NCBI GenBank assembly: GCA_947507875.1
Contig: CANNQP010000025.1
Location: forward strand, 1 to 60,454
Length of the DNA: 60,454 nt
Origin: Verrucomicrobiaceae bacterium
GTDB taxonomy: Bacteria; Verrucomicrobiota; Verrucomicrobiia; Verrucomicrobiales; Verrucomicrobiaceae
Direction: 5' to 3'
Position numbers and translations under genes: made by a program. Within the stretch, counting starts at the first letter, position 1. Every line of letters starts with the position of its first letter. Positions 9,049-17,628 of this stretch are shown piece by piece. A model generated the notes under the pieces. The model did not search any database. It saw nothing but the letters and a program-made list of their open reading frames with translations, and had not been told where the DNA came from.

Positions 9049-10383
9049 TCAGGCCTGCTCCAACGAATCCTCTGGTTGGCGAAGCGGCACCTCGACACAG
9101 ATGCGCAGGCCATGCGGCTCGATGTCTTCCAGACGCAAGCGACCGCCACACTGGCGCGCGCGGGCATGCATGCCGGTTAGGCCCAGGCTATGGCGGGAGG
9201 GGTTGCGGCTGCGCTCGGCATCAATGCCTATGCCGTTGTCCTGCACGCGTAGCTGGATGGTGGCACGCTGGGCACTAAGGCGAAGATCCACCTGGGTGGC
9301 GCGCGAGTGTCGGGCAATGTTGGTCAGTGCCTCCTGCGCGATGCGAAAGAGATGGGTCTCGGTGTCACTGTGCAGGCGCGTTTCCAGGTCCGATTCATAG
9401 TCCACCCGGATGCGCGTGCGTTGGGCGAACTTTTCAGCCAACCAGCGTAAGCCTGCATCGAGACCAAAGTCATCCAAGATCACCGGACGCAGCAGCTGGG
9501 AAAGCTCGCGCACATTGGCAATCGCCTGATCGACTAGCTGCAAGCCATCTGTGCGGCGCTCATCCAGATCATCCCGACTGGTTGAGGTCAGGTTCGCACG
9601 TAGCGCCGCCAGAGACTGACCCAGCTCATCGTGCAACTCGTGGGAAAACCGCCGGGCGGTCGCCTCCTGCGTTTGCAGCATGTGCCAGGACACGCGGTCG
9701 AGCTCGTGCGTTTGCCATTCGATCCGGCGAATGCTGCGGCGCACATAGAGCACTGTGCCTGTGGCGCACAGCGCGGCCAGCAGGAAGCAGGAGCCAATCA
9801 ACAGCGCCGACTCATCCGCGAGCCCTTTGAGCTGCTGGCTCATCTGCTCATCCACCTGGATCAGCTGACGACTGCTGACCAAAATGAGATCGTGAATGAG
9901 CTTCACCACCTTTTCATGACCGCTGAACAAGGACTCCAAGATCTCGGGAGTCACTGCTCCGGGATGGGAAAAAGCTGACTCTGCCTGGGATGAAAAGGCC
10001 TGCGTCATGTGAGCCAACTGCCGCCATAGCTTGGCATTGGGCGTCGCGGCGGCTTGTGCGGCTAGCTTGGCCACCGTCTGGTCGGCCTCCTTGAGTTCAG
10101 CGATGCGGAGGGCACGCTCCTGAGCACTGGCTTGTGAGGTCAGCCGATGCAGAGCTAGGGCGAGGGCATCTTCCTCAGCTTGAACTTCATGAAGCAAACG
10201 AGCGATGAGCAATTGGTCGCGCACCAGCTGGGTGGCGCTGTGGCGGATCTGGCGACTGTCGCGGACCGCGACTAGCCCTGCCATGCCGAGCAGGATCATG
10301 ACTAAGGCAAAGCCAGGCACCAATCCCCACAACACGGTGCGCTCGGTGATGCGGCGTGGAAAGGCAGGAAGGCGAAGAGCCAT
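9049..10383 (-). CDS. NarX/DegS-type sensor histidine kinase
   Basis: This is a membrane sensor kinase of the HisKA_3 class that would phosphorylate the adjacent NarL-type regulator. From ATG 10383 it is 444 residues. TM1 is about residues 17-40 and a helical, probably extracytoplasmic region is about 41-190. TM2 is about 193-213. The phosphoacceptor motif ELHDELGQ has H251, and an HATPase domain follows (RIAQEALTNIARHS as the N-box region, then DNGIGID). A TTG at 10395 overlapping the regulator stop would add four residues. It is the last gene of the xylB-regulator-kinase operon. Its stop lies 14 bp from the last CRISPR repeat. The signal is not predictable from sequence. Confidence 0.9.
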   Translation of the reverse strand: MALRLPAFPRRITERTVLWGLVPGFALVMILLGMAGLVAVRDSRQIRHSATQLVRDQLLIARLLHEVQAEEDALALALHRLTSQASAQERALRIAELKEADQTVAKLAAQAAATPNAKLWRQLAHMTQAFSSQAESAFSHPGAVTPEILESLFSGHEKVVKLIHDLILVSSRQLIQVDEQMSQQLKGLADESALLIGSCFLLAALCATGTVLYVRRSIRRIEWQTHELDRVSWHMLQTQEATARRFSHELHDELGQSLAALRANLTSTSRDDLDERRTDGLQLVDQAIANVRELSQLLRPVILDDFGLDAGLRWLAEKFAQRTRIRVDYESDLETRLHSDTETHLFRIAQEALTNIARHSRATQVDLRLSAQRATIQLRVQDNGIGIDAERSRNPSRHSLGLTGMHARARQCGGRLRLEDIEPHGLRICVEVPLRQPEDSLEQA

Positions 10384-10391
10384 AGGCGCAC

Positions 10392-11033
10392 TCAATCGAT
10401 GAGGCCATTGCGAACGGCGAATCTCACCAATTCGCCAATGCTGTGCATGTTCAGCTTTTCCATGATTCGACCCCGATGAGCCTCCACGGTGTAAACGCTG
10501 AGATTGAGCGCATTCGCGATGTCTTTGTTCGTTTTGCTCTCGGCGATCATTTGCAGCACTTCACGCTCACGAGAAGACAGCAGGTCGATCGGGTTGGTCA
10601 CATGTTTGCGGTAATCGTCCAAGACCGCATCGGCGACCTCAGGGCTAAGGTAGCCCTGCCCGACGGCGACCGCGCGTACGGCCTTCAGAAACTCCACCTC
10701 GCTGCTGTCTTTGAGCAAATAGCCCTTGGCACCGGCGCGCAGGATTTCTCTCACATAGACAGAATCTTTGTGCATGGACAGAGCCAGCACGCGAGAGCGC
10801 GGCGAGACCTTCAGCAAGCGGCGCGTGGCCTCAATGCCATTCAGTTCAGGCATAGTCACGTCCATGACGACCACATCCGGCTGTAGCTCTTCCGCCATCT
10901 GCACGGCTTCGCGGCCATTGGAGACCTCAGCGAGCACCTGCATGTCCCATTGGGCGGCCAGGATCATGCTGAAACCGCGGCGGACAACGGCGTGATCATC
11001 GGCTAGGAGCAGCGTGTAAATCTTGGCAGCCAT
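10392..11033 (-). CDS. NarL/LuxR-family response regulator
   Basis: This 213-residue regulator has a receiver domain with acidic pocket D12/D13, phosphoacceptor D58 (VVVMDVTMPELNG), S86 and K108. A LuxR-type helix-turn-helix follows at about residues 148-208 (LLSSREREVLQMIAESKTNK, then VEAHRGRIMEKL). It lies 12 bp after xylB and 8 bp before the kinase, so it is surely its partner. Arrangement after a sugar kinase suggests carbohydrate-linked control, which is inference. The start ATG has no Shine-Dalgarno sequence. Confidence 0.93.
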   Translation of the reverse strand: MAAKIYTLLLADDHAVVRRGFSMILAAQWDMQVLAEVSNGREAVQMAEELQPDVVVMDVTMPELNGIEATRRLLKVSPRSRVLALSMHKDSVYVREILRAGAKGYLLKDSSEVEFLKAVRAVAVGQGYLSPEVADAVLDDYRKHVTNPIDLLSSREREVLQMIAESKTNKDIANALNLSVYTVEAHRGRIMEKLNMHSIGELVRFAVRNGLID

Positions 11034-11045
11034 GAGGAGTGGAGA

Positions 11046-12545
11046 TTAAAGCCAGCCGGTTTGTTGCAAACGCCCCGTGAGCTCCATCTGACGCTCCAGC
11101 TGCGCGGCATACACTGCCGCATTGGCGGGATTCGGAGCACAACGTGTGGATTCATCCAGCGTCACCAGACGTGCGCAGAGGGCTTCGTAGCTGACGTTTT
11201 CGGCGTGCTCATTGGCCTGAGCATAGGCCGCCTGGATGGCTGCGCCAAGTGCCGCGCCTTCGCTCGTGCTCAAGGTGACGACTTCGGCGTTGAAGCAATC
11301 GGCAGCGATCTGGCGCCAAGTGGCGCTTTTGCTTCCGCCCCCGGTCAGGCGGATCTCAGTGGGGTTCATTCCCAGATCACGGAAGCGCTTCAGACCGTAA
11401 GCAAGGCCCAGCGTTGCCCCCTCGACAGCTGCGCGCGCGAGGTTCGCAGGCGTCATGTTGCCTGGCCGCAGTCCATGCAGAACGCCACTGCCATTGGGCA
11501 GGTTCGGCGTGCGCTCGCCATTGAGATAAGGCAGGAACATGACGCCCTCAGCTCCGGCAGGTGCAGACTTCACGGCTTCTTCGAGCTGCTTCAGATCCCA
11601 GCCGAACATGTCACGCACCTGCTCCGTCACCACCGTGACGTTCATCGTGCAGACGAGAGGCAGCCATTGATCCGTACTATCGCAAAAAGCCGCCACTTCG
11701 CCCTGGCCATCGACCACAGGTGCTCCTGCGACTCCGTAAAGCGTACCGCTGGTGCCGAAGCTGGCCGTGATGACCCCTGGCTTGATGTTTCCGGTTCCGA
11801 TCGCGCCCATCATGTTATCCCCACCGCCAGCGGAGATGATGACGTCTTCCCTCAATCCCCAGCCAGCAGCCAGGTCTGGTCTAAGGCGGCCATGAACCGA
11901 GCGGCTGGAGCCCAATGGCGGCAGCATGGACCGCACGCGGGGGTCGATGTAATCGCACAGTTCATTGCACCAAGTCCGGGTCGTCACGTTCAGAATGCCC
12001 ATGCCCGAAGCATCTCCATACTCCATGCGCTTCACGCCAGTGAGCCAGAAATTGATGTAATCGTGCGGCAGTAAAATGGAGGTCGTTTTGGCAAAATTCT
12101 CCGGCTCGTTCTGCTTCATCCAAAGAAGCTTCGGAATGGTATAACCCGGCAGCATGGCATTGCCCGCCAAGGCGATGACACCAGGCTGACCGCCGAACTC
12201 ATGGGCGATCTCAGCGCACTGAGACTGGGTGGAGGTGTCGCACCAGAGCTTGGCCGGGCGCACAGGCTGATCCTCGGCATCCAGAGCCACCAAACCATGC
12301 TGCTGACCACTGACGCCGATGCCTGCGATCTTGCGGCGCTCTGCCCCCAATTTCTCCAAACATTGACGCACACAGGCTTCAACCGCCTCAATCCAGGTCT
12401 GCGGGTGCTGCTCCAGATGACCTGCTGGCAGTCCGTCGATCAACTCATAGCTGCTGTGGCCGCTGGCCAGAATGCTACCAGTGTCGAGATCCAGAACAAT
12501 GGCCTTGGTGCTTTGTGTGCCGCTATCGATGCCGAGGAAATACAT
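11046..12545 (-). CDS. xylB: Xylulokinase
   Basis: A FGGY-family kinase that would phosphorylate D-xylulose to xylulose 5-phosphate for the pentose phosphate pathway. The 499 residues cover the whole family length. The N-terminal phosphate loop is FLGIDSGTQSTKAIVLD. The motif GVSGQQHGLVALD is characteristic of xylulokinase rather than glycerol kinase. The C-terminal nucleotide motif RLTGGGSKSATWRQI and the later GAALGAAIQAAY are present. No xylose isomerase is visible in the window. It is the first gene of an operon with a two-component system and is divergent from an Rrf2-family gene. Confidence 0.93.
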   Translation of the reverse strand: MYFLGIDSGTQSTKAIVLDLDTGSILASGHSSYELIDGLPAGHLEQHPQTWIEAVEACVRQCLEKLGAERRKIAGIGVSGQQHGLVALDAEDQPVRPAKLWCDTSTQSQCAEIAHEFGGQPGVIALAGNAMLPGYTIPKLLWMKQNEPENFAKTTSILLPHDYINFWLTGVKRMEYGDASGMGILNVTTRTWCNELCDYIDPRVRSMLPPLGSSRSVHGRLRPDLAAGWGLREDVIISAGGGDNMMGAIGTGNIKPGVITASFGTSGTLYGVAGAPVVDGQGEVAAFCDSTDQWLPLVCTMNVTVVTEQVRDMFGWDLKQLEEAVKSAPAGAEGVMFLPYLNGERTPNLPNGSGVLHGLRPGNMTPANLARAAVEGATLGLAYGLKRFRDLGMNPTEIRLTGGGSKSATWRQIAADCFNAEVVTLSTSEGAALGAAIQAAYAQANEHAENVSYEALCARLVTLDESTRCAPNPANAAVYAAQLERQMELTGRLQQTGWL

Positions 12546-12631
12546 GAGAAGGTTACTTTAGGGTGGACTTTGATGATGGCAGGCCCCCAACGGAGGGCAA
12601 ATAAGAAAAACAAGCCGAAGCCCTTGAAAAA

Positions 12632-12658
12632 CAATGCCTACTTGCAGCATAGGCAATG
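12632..12658. promoter_or_regulatory. Imperfect palindrome between xylB and the Rrf2-family gene, possible operator
   Basis: CAATGCCTA (12632-12640) and TAGGCAATG (12650-12658) form 9-bp arms with one mismatch around a 9-bp centre. The element lies 21 bp upstream of the rrf2-type start and between two divergent genes, where an autoregulatory site would be expected. A -35-like TTGAAA (12624-12629) overlaps its left side. Binding by the adjacent regulator is inferred. Confidence 0.4.
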
Positions 12659-12678
12659 CCTGATCAAAATACAGCCCC

Positions 12679-13218
12679 ATGACTCTCACCAAACGCGGAG
12701 AATACGCCCTTCGAACCATGATCCGTCTCGGCTTTGCCGAATGGAACCAAGAAGGAGTCATCTCCGTCTCGAACATCGCGCATCAGGAACACCTTCCTTT
12801 CAAATTTTTGGAAGCCATTCTGACCGAGTTGCGAAACGCTGGCTACGTGGAAAGCGTTCGTGGCAAGTATGGCGGTGCCAAACTGGCCAAACCGATGAAA
12901 TCCATCACGATGGGAGAAATCGTACGGCTGATTGACGGCAAGCTCGCCCCCATCGGCTGCGCCAGTGAAACCGAGTATGAAAAATGCTCCTGTCCGGATG
13001 AAGAACACTGTGGCCTACGCATGTTGATGATCGATGTTCGAAATGCCATCGCTAACATCTTGGACAAATACACGTTGCACGATGTGGTGGAGGTGACGCT
13101 GAGGAAGCAAGAGCTAGAGCCACCCAAAAAGAAAGCGGTCAAAAAAGTTTCGACGAAGTCTAGGCACGCTGACCCAGCGGATGGTTTTCTGGCTCTGCTC
13201 AAGACAGGAAAACTCTAA
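12679..13218 (+). CDS. Rrf2-family transcriptional regulator with four clustered cysteines
   Basis: A winged-helix DNA-binding regulator of the Rrf2 family. The N-terminus (MTLTKRGEYALRTMIRLG) and the recognition region (HLPFKFLEAILTELRNAGYV, then RGKYGGAKLAKP) are clear. Cysteines C94, C103, C105 and C111 lie where IscR/NsrR-type members bind an Fe-S cluster, so redox or iron sensing is likely. The 179-residue length is longer than usual because of a lysine-rich tail after about residue 145 (PPKKKAVKKVSTKSR). It is monocistronic and followed by a weak terminator. Confidence 0.88.
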   Translation: MTLTKRGEYALRTMIRLGFAEWNQEGVISVSNIAHQEHLPFKFLEAILTELRNAGYVESVRGKYGGAKLAKPMKSITMGEIVRLIDGKLAPIGCASETEYEKCSCPDEEHCGLRMLMIDVRNAIANILDKYTLHDVVEVTLRKQELEPPKKKAVKKVSTKSRHADPADGFLALLKTGKL

Positions 13219-13255
13219 ACAGGCACGAAGCTAGCAGGGGCGCTTCGGGTCAAAC

Positions 13256-13280
13256 CATCCTCCAACTCGGATGTTTTTTT
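13256..13280 (+). terminator. Weak intrinsic terminator after the Rrf2-family gene
   Basis: CATCC (13256-13260), an 8-nt loop, GGATG (13269-13273), then seven T residues. The stem is only 5 bp, but the T tract and the position 38 bp after the stop fit. Confidence 0.5.
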
Positions 13281-13401
13281 GATCCCACCCCATTCATTGG
13301 GTGAAGGGCTACTTCAGGTGTGCTGCCAGGCAGACAGCATGGAGGTTCGACACGTCCTTCAACCAGTCTGCCCGCCCGCCAAGAACGGCTTCAACATAGA
13401 A

Positions 13402-13428
13402 GCGGTATCTCCGCGCAGGAGATACCGC
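13402..13428 (-). terminator. Strong hairpin downstream of the aminopeptidase gene
   Basis: GCGGTATCTCC (13402-13412) and GGAGATACCGC (13418-13428) form a perfect 11-bp stem with a 5-nt loop. It lies about 30 bp beyond the stop of the minus-strand aminopeptidase gene. No T tract follows on either strand, so it may protect the mRNA end rather than act as a classical terminator. Confidence 0.5.
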
Positions 13429-13457
13429 TCCGATTCTAGCACGATCGTGCGGTTCAC

Positions 13458-14639
13458 TCACTGCGCCAATGCATCCAGCAGGTACTTGGCTGGCTGAAAG
13501 TGCTCAATCAGGACTTCGCGCTGGGCCCCACGAATCATGCGCACCTGCTTGATGTCAAAATTAGGCGTTTTGTGCGGTGCGAAAAGGATGTCATCGTGCG
13601 TGGCGTTTTGACGGCGCTTGAATTGGTCGGGGGTAATGTGCCCGCCCAGGTGATCATCGCGGCCCGTCGCCAAGTGGCAGGTACCCAGAACTTTTTCGTC
13701 CTGAATATCTGAGCCAGAAACAGGCAGAACTTGAGTGCCAAAGCCAAGCTCACCGAGAACGCCCGTCATCGGATCATCCAACAGTCGTGCATTGTGTGCA
13801 TCAATGGTGCCTTGATTGCCTTCGATCAGGTCACTTCGAATAATTCGTCCCCCCGTGACAGTCAGTCTGCCCAGGGTTCCATCCTCATACTTCATCGGGA
13901 AATGGCCCTCCGCGCTCGTGGGCACAAAATAAACTTCGCCCGCGGGCAAGTTGGCGACATCAGGCGTGTTTCCACGGCAAAGCCCATGAGATTTCTGAGC
14001 TTCTTGGCCACTCAGTTCGAGCTTGGCAGTCAGCACTTCTCCGTTCTCAAGACCAAAATCAATTTCCACTGAATCGGCCTTGGTCATCGCAAGGCGGAGC
14101 TTTTCCGCATCTCGGCTGACCTCCTCATAGTCCACGGCAAGTCCGCTGTTCAGGATCACCTCATTCACGCCATGCAGTGTCGCGCCACGGAAACCATATT
14201 GTTTGGCAAAAGCCGTCAGAGGAGCGGTCGCCGAGAAGGTTGTGATCGCGAGGATGATGTCATAGTTGGGGTAAATGTCACCTTCAAGGCTGAGTTGGTT
14301 ACCCTGCATATCCACGCATTCGTCAGGCAGATCGAGATTGCTGCCGCCTGTCTGAACGTAAGCAAACATTTCTCCCCCCTTGAGAGCCAACTCATCCATG
14401 ACTCCATGGTGCAGGCCTTCGTAAAAATACTCATGCGCACGACGCTGTATCGCACGCTGAGGATTTTGCAGGAAGGCCATGTCTTTGGCTTCAGCCAAAT
14501 CAGGCAAGTCAATCAGGATCGCTATCTTGCAGCCAAAGGTAGGCTGAAACACAGTGTGCAAAAGACGATACAAATCGAACTTTGGGAATTTACGGCCATT
14601 GGCGGCTGTTTGAACGGTGGGCATGGTGGCAGTCATCAT
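13458..14639 (-). CDS. M29-like aminopeptidase (thermophilic metalloprotease family)
   Basis: I assign this to the aminopeptidase T/M29-like group from several segments. These include DVANLPAGEVYFVPTSAEG (family pattern: P.GEV...P...), the LGELGFGTQ region and DEKVLGTCHLATGRDDHLGG (family DEK..GT.H.A.G.....GG). These carry the acidic and histidine residues expected to bind two metal ions. The start is uncertain: ATG 14639 or 14636 matches where homology-like sequence begins. An upstream in-frame ATG at 14726 and the far 5' extension to 14810 have low-complexity, non-family sequence. It would trim N-terminal residues of peptides in the cytoplasm. It is monocistronic. Confidence 0.65.
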   Translation of the reverse strand: MMTATMPTVQTAANGRKFPKFDLYRLLHTVFQPTFGCKIAILIDLPDLAEAKDMAFLQNPQRAIQRRAHEYFYEGLHHGVMDELALKGGEMFAYVQTGGSNLDLPDECVDMQGNQLSLEGDIYPNYDIILAITTFSATAPLTAFAKQYGFRGATLHGVNEVILNSGLAVDYEEVSRDAEKLRLAMTKADSVEIDFGLENGEVLTAKLELSGQEAQKSHGLCRGNTPDVANLPAGEVYFVPTSAEGHFPMKYEDGTLGRLTVTGGRIIRSDLIEGNQGTIDAHNARLLDDPMTGVLGELGFGTQVLPVSGSDIQDEKVLGTCHLATGRDDHLGGHITPDQFKRRQNATHDDILFAPHKTPNFDIKQVRMIRGAQREVLIEHFQPAKYLLDALAQ

Positions 14640-15319
14640 AGAGGAGTGATTGGGTATTGGGGTAGCCGTTTTTACGGAACATCCGAGGAGGGTGGGCGCG
14701 CTTTTCTTTTTTGAAAAATTAGGCATCCAGCTAACCTTATGTCTGTCAAACCTCTTGAACCTTGATCCAAAGGGGTTGTGATGAATGGCTGTGAGCGAAG
14801 ACTTGGCCATGCAATGAACCTTGCTTTCATGCGGCTGCTTTGAATCGCCCCGGGATGCGGCATCTTTTGCCTATCGTGGTGGATCACGAGCTGGATGCCG
14901 TGGTCAGGGACTGCTCAAGCTAGGGCAGATCCCCCAGATCGTGAAGCCGAAGATGACTGCGCCACCCCGTTTGCCATCGAAGGACAAGCCCACGCCGCCA
15001 TTCAATAGGCCTAAAGTAGCGTGGCGAATGCGCCTATGAATCCAGGTTGGAGCAGATCCAGATGGTAAGCCGCTGTTTTGGCGATGATTCAGCAGGCTTT
15101 CCCAAATCGACGACCTCGGCAACACCGCGTCCTTTCAATCAACTTAGGCGGCAAGAATCGTGGCTGCCCATCACCCTCCATCTAATTCATTGGCTTACCC
15201 AATAAATAAACATTCAGACTATCATTTAAATTTTGTAAAAAGATTATGATCATTTATCTTATAATTAGAGCACCTAATCCTAGGCGCTTGGTCAAAATAA
15301 ATCACATCTCAAACTAGTT
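14640..15319. other. Intergenic region with possible degraded coding remnant and AT-rich promoter end
   Basis: About 680 bp with no gene I can support. The part up to about 15170 has the GC content of its neighbours. It includes a minus-strand open stretch (14904-15125) with a hydrophobic segment (ATLGLLNGGVGLSFDGKRGG) that could be the remnant of a membrane protein gene, but I cannot identify it. From about 15180 to 15320 the sequence is strikingly AT-rich compared with the rest of the window and serves as the upstream region of the small secreted protein gene. Confidence 0.4.
15260..15265 (+). promoter_or_regulatory. Consensus -10 box upstream of the small secreted protein gene
   Basis: A perfect TATAAT sits 55 bp before ATG 15320 in the most AT-rich stretch of the window. 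No good -35 is found at 16-18 bp, and the nearest candidate (TTGTAA, 15233-15238) is 21 bp away. Confidence 0.45.
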
Positions 15320-15781
15320 ATGAAAAATCATTTGATCAATAGACTTACGGCCCTTCTGGTCTTCACTTGCAGCCTACCGCTGTTGGCTGCGGACCAACCT
15401 AAAGCGAAGGGCGACGAGAAACCTGCGACCCAGACAACGCCCAAAGCCAAGGACAGCACTTACCCTCTTTATGGCAAGGTCGTGACCATCACCTCAAGAA
15501 CACTCACTGTGGTTCGCAGTGAAAGTGAGGAAGCCAAAGAGTCCAAGTTCTCCATCGGAGCTTCCACAGAGGTGGTCAACGGTGACAAACCTGCCACGCT
15601 CGACGACGTCAAAATTGGCCAATGGGTGGGTGGCTCTGTCAAAAAAGCGACCGATGATGGCCATGACTTCGTCAGCAAAATCAACCTTGCCGTGAAGCAA
15701 AAGAAAAGCACGACCAAACCCGGAACGTCCAAGCCCAAAAAGGAACCTGATGTCGCAAAGAAAAAAGACAAAGCCGAGTGA
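15320..15781 (+). CDS. Small secreted basic protein, DUF5666-like beta domain
   Basis: A 153-residue protein with a signal peptide (hydrophobic residues 8-22, cleavage after LLAADQ or nearby). The mature part starts with a charged linker. A small beta-rich domain follows at about residues 48-125 (YPLYGKVVTITSRTLTVV, then IGQWVGGSVKK) that resembles the DUF5666/OB-like fold. The tail is lysine/proline-rich (KPKKEPDVAKKKDKAE). Function is unknown. It is monocistronic, with a strong terminator downstream and a consensus -10 upstream, so it may be well expressed. Confidence 0.7.
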   Translation: MKNHLINRLTALLVFTCSLPLLAADQPKAKGDEKPATQTTPKAKDSTYPLYGKVVTITSRTLTVVRSESEEAKESKFSIGASTEVVNGDKPATLDDVKIGQWVGGSVKKATDDGHDFVSKINLAVKQKKSTTKPGTSKPKKEPDVAKKKDKAE

Positions 15782-15809
15782 AGCCACCCTCTGCATGGCT
15801 AGATGCACT

Positions 15810-15842
15810 AGCCGCTGACGAATTCGTCAGCGGCTTTTTTAT
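15810..15842 (+). terminator. Strong intrinsic terminator
   Basis: AGCCGCTGAC (15810-15819), loop GAATTC, then GTCAGCGGCT (15826-15835) gives a perfect 10-bp stem followed by a T tract. It is 29 bp after the small secreted protein gene. Confidence 0.9.
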
Positions 15843-15940
15843 TCTCCCCAAAGATGTCTGGCTGACATCTGAAAGATCGAGTCAGGAACTCAGTTCCTCC
15901 GTGCGCCACCTTGCCATTCGGCACCAGATGGCCTGATTTC

Positions 15941-17572
15941 ATGAAAGCCTATTTCATCTCTTTTTGTTTTGCCCTCATGGCTTGGTCTTCGCTATCGGCA
16001 GCGAAGCCAAACATTGTGTTCATTCTCGCGGATGACCTCGGTTATTCAGACCTGGGCTGTTACGGCAGTGAGATCGCTACGCCGAATCTCGACCTGCTCG
16101 CAAAGAATGGCCTTCGCTTCACCCAGTTTTACAACACGGCTCGCTGCTGGCCCACGCGAAGTGCCTTGATGAGCGGTTACTATGCCCAGCAGATTCATCG
16201 TGATGCGCTGCCAGAGCTGGGCGGCGGCGGTCAAGGCGTGCGTCAAAAATGGGCCCCTTTGCTGCCCAAGTTTCTCAAGCCTTCGGGTTATCGCAGTTAC
16301 CACAGCGGCAAGTGGCACATCGATGGCGAGGTGCTGGAAGGCGGCTTTGACCGCTCACTGGACATGAAAAACCAGGGCAACTTCTTCACTGCAAAAGGGA
16401 ATTCCATCGACGACATACCCGTGACACCTCCTGCGGATGAACAAGGCTACTACGCCACGACCGCCACGGCTGACCACGCCATTGAATGCCTCAAGGACCA
16501 TGCCGCAAACCATGGCGACAAGCCCTTCTTCCATTACATCCCTTTCATCGCGCCGCATTTTCCACTCCATGCACTGCCTGAGGATATCGCGAAGTATCGC
16601 GACAACTACCTCAAAGGCTGGGAAAAACTACGCGAGTCAAGGTTTAGCCGTCAAAAGGAGATGGGCCTCACGAAGACTAGCCTGTCGGCTCTCGAACCGG
16701 AAGTCGGCCCGCCGTATGCCTTTCCCGCTGACATTCAGAAACTGGGCCCAGGCGAGATCAATCGCCCGATGCCATGGGATGATCTCACGGACGAACAGCG
16801 ACGCTTTCAGGCCACCAAAATGGCCATTCATGCCGCGATGATCGACCGCATGGATCAAGAGATCGGCCGTATCTTGGCGCAGATCCAAGCGATGGGAGCC
16901 TATGAAAACACCCTCATCTTCTTTGCCTCCGACAACGGGGCGAGCGCCGAAATCATGGTGCGCCATGGTGGCCATGATCCCGCCGCACCTCCCGGCAGTG
17001 CCGCCACTTACCTATGCCTTGGCCCAGGTTTCTCCAGCGCTGCCAACACACCGCATCGTCGGCACAAAACCTGGGTCCATGAAGGTGGCATCAGCACGCC
17101 CCTCATCGTGCATTGGCCCGCTGGAATCGCCGCCAAAGGAGAGCTGCGTACCACACCCGCGCATGTGATCGACTTTGTGCCCACCGTGCTCGACCTGCTC
17201 GACATTGAAAAACCAAAAGAGTGGAATGGTGAGCCCATTCCTGAGGCACCCGGCAAGAGCCTCGTGCCTGCCTTTGCCAAAGATGCAACCATCGCACGCG
17301 ATTCTCTCTGGTGGTTACACGAGGGCAATAAGGCCATTCGCGTTGGCGATTGGAAGCTCGTCGCTGCAAAGGACGAAGCCTGGGCGCTTTACGACCTCAA
17401 AACTGACCGTGCGGAACAAAACGATCTCTCAGCCAAGATGCCTGAAAAGGCCAAAGAGCTGGCTGACCTCTGGCAAAAGCAGACGAATGCCTTCACCGCT
17501 CTCGCTAGGCAAACCCTCGCGCAGCAGCCGAAAGGCAAAGGAAAGGGCAAAAGCAAAAAAGCCGTTCAATGA
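15941..17572 (+). CDS. Secreted formylglycine-type sulfatase
   Basis: A type I arylsulfatase of 543 residues that would remove sulfate esters outside the cytoplasm. The signal peptide is about residues 1-20 (MKAYFISFCFALMAWSSLSA). Metal residues D31/D32 lie in FILADDLGYSDLG. C69 in CWPTRSALMSG is the cysteine converted to formylglycine (C-x-P-x-R). The KWH-type motif is SGKWHIDG, and SDNGAS with a later histidine completes the site. An upstream in-frame TTG (15911) is rejected because it hides the signal peptide. The C-terminus is basic (KGKGKGKSKKAVQ). No maturase is encoded in the window. Confidence 0.93.
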   Translation: MKAYFISFCFALMAWSSLSAAKPNIVFILADDLGYSDLGCYGSEIATPNLDLLAKNGLRFTQFYNTARCWPTRSALMSGYYAQQIHRDALPELGGGGQGVRQKWAPLLPKFLKPSGYRSYHSGKWHIDGEVLEGGFDRSLDMKNQGNFFTAKGNSIDDIPVTPPADEQGYYATTATADHAIECLKDHAANHGDKPFFHYIPFIAPHFPLHALPEDIAKYRDNYLKGWEKLRESRFSRQKEMGLTKTSLSALEPEVGPPYAFPADIQKLGPGEINRPMPWDDLTDEQRRFQATKMAIHAAMIDRMDQEIGRILAQIQAMGAYENTLIFFASDNGASAEIMVRHGGHDPAAPPGSAATYLCLGPGFSSAANTPHRRHKTWVHEGGISTPLIVHWPAGIAAKGELRTTPAHVIDFVPTVLDLLDIEKPKEWNGEPIPEAPGKSLVPAFAKDATIARDSLWWLHEGNKAIRVGDWKLVAAKDEAWALYDLKTDRAEQNDLSAKMPEKAKELADLWQKQTNAFTALARQTLAQQPKGKGKGKSKKAVQ

Positions 17573-17628
17573 ATCCAGCCGTGAGGATCTGAATATTCTC
17601 TAAAGCTGGGCACTCCGCCCTTCAGCCA

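Noticed and set aside
8277..9180. Short open frames across the CRISPR array (RAARESGD-type repeats)
   Set aside because: They are translations of the CRISPR repeat and not genes.
11061..12074. 337-residue + strand frame antisense to xylB
   Set aside because: Sequence is low-complexity and non-family; the xylB motifs are on the other strand.
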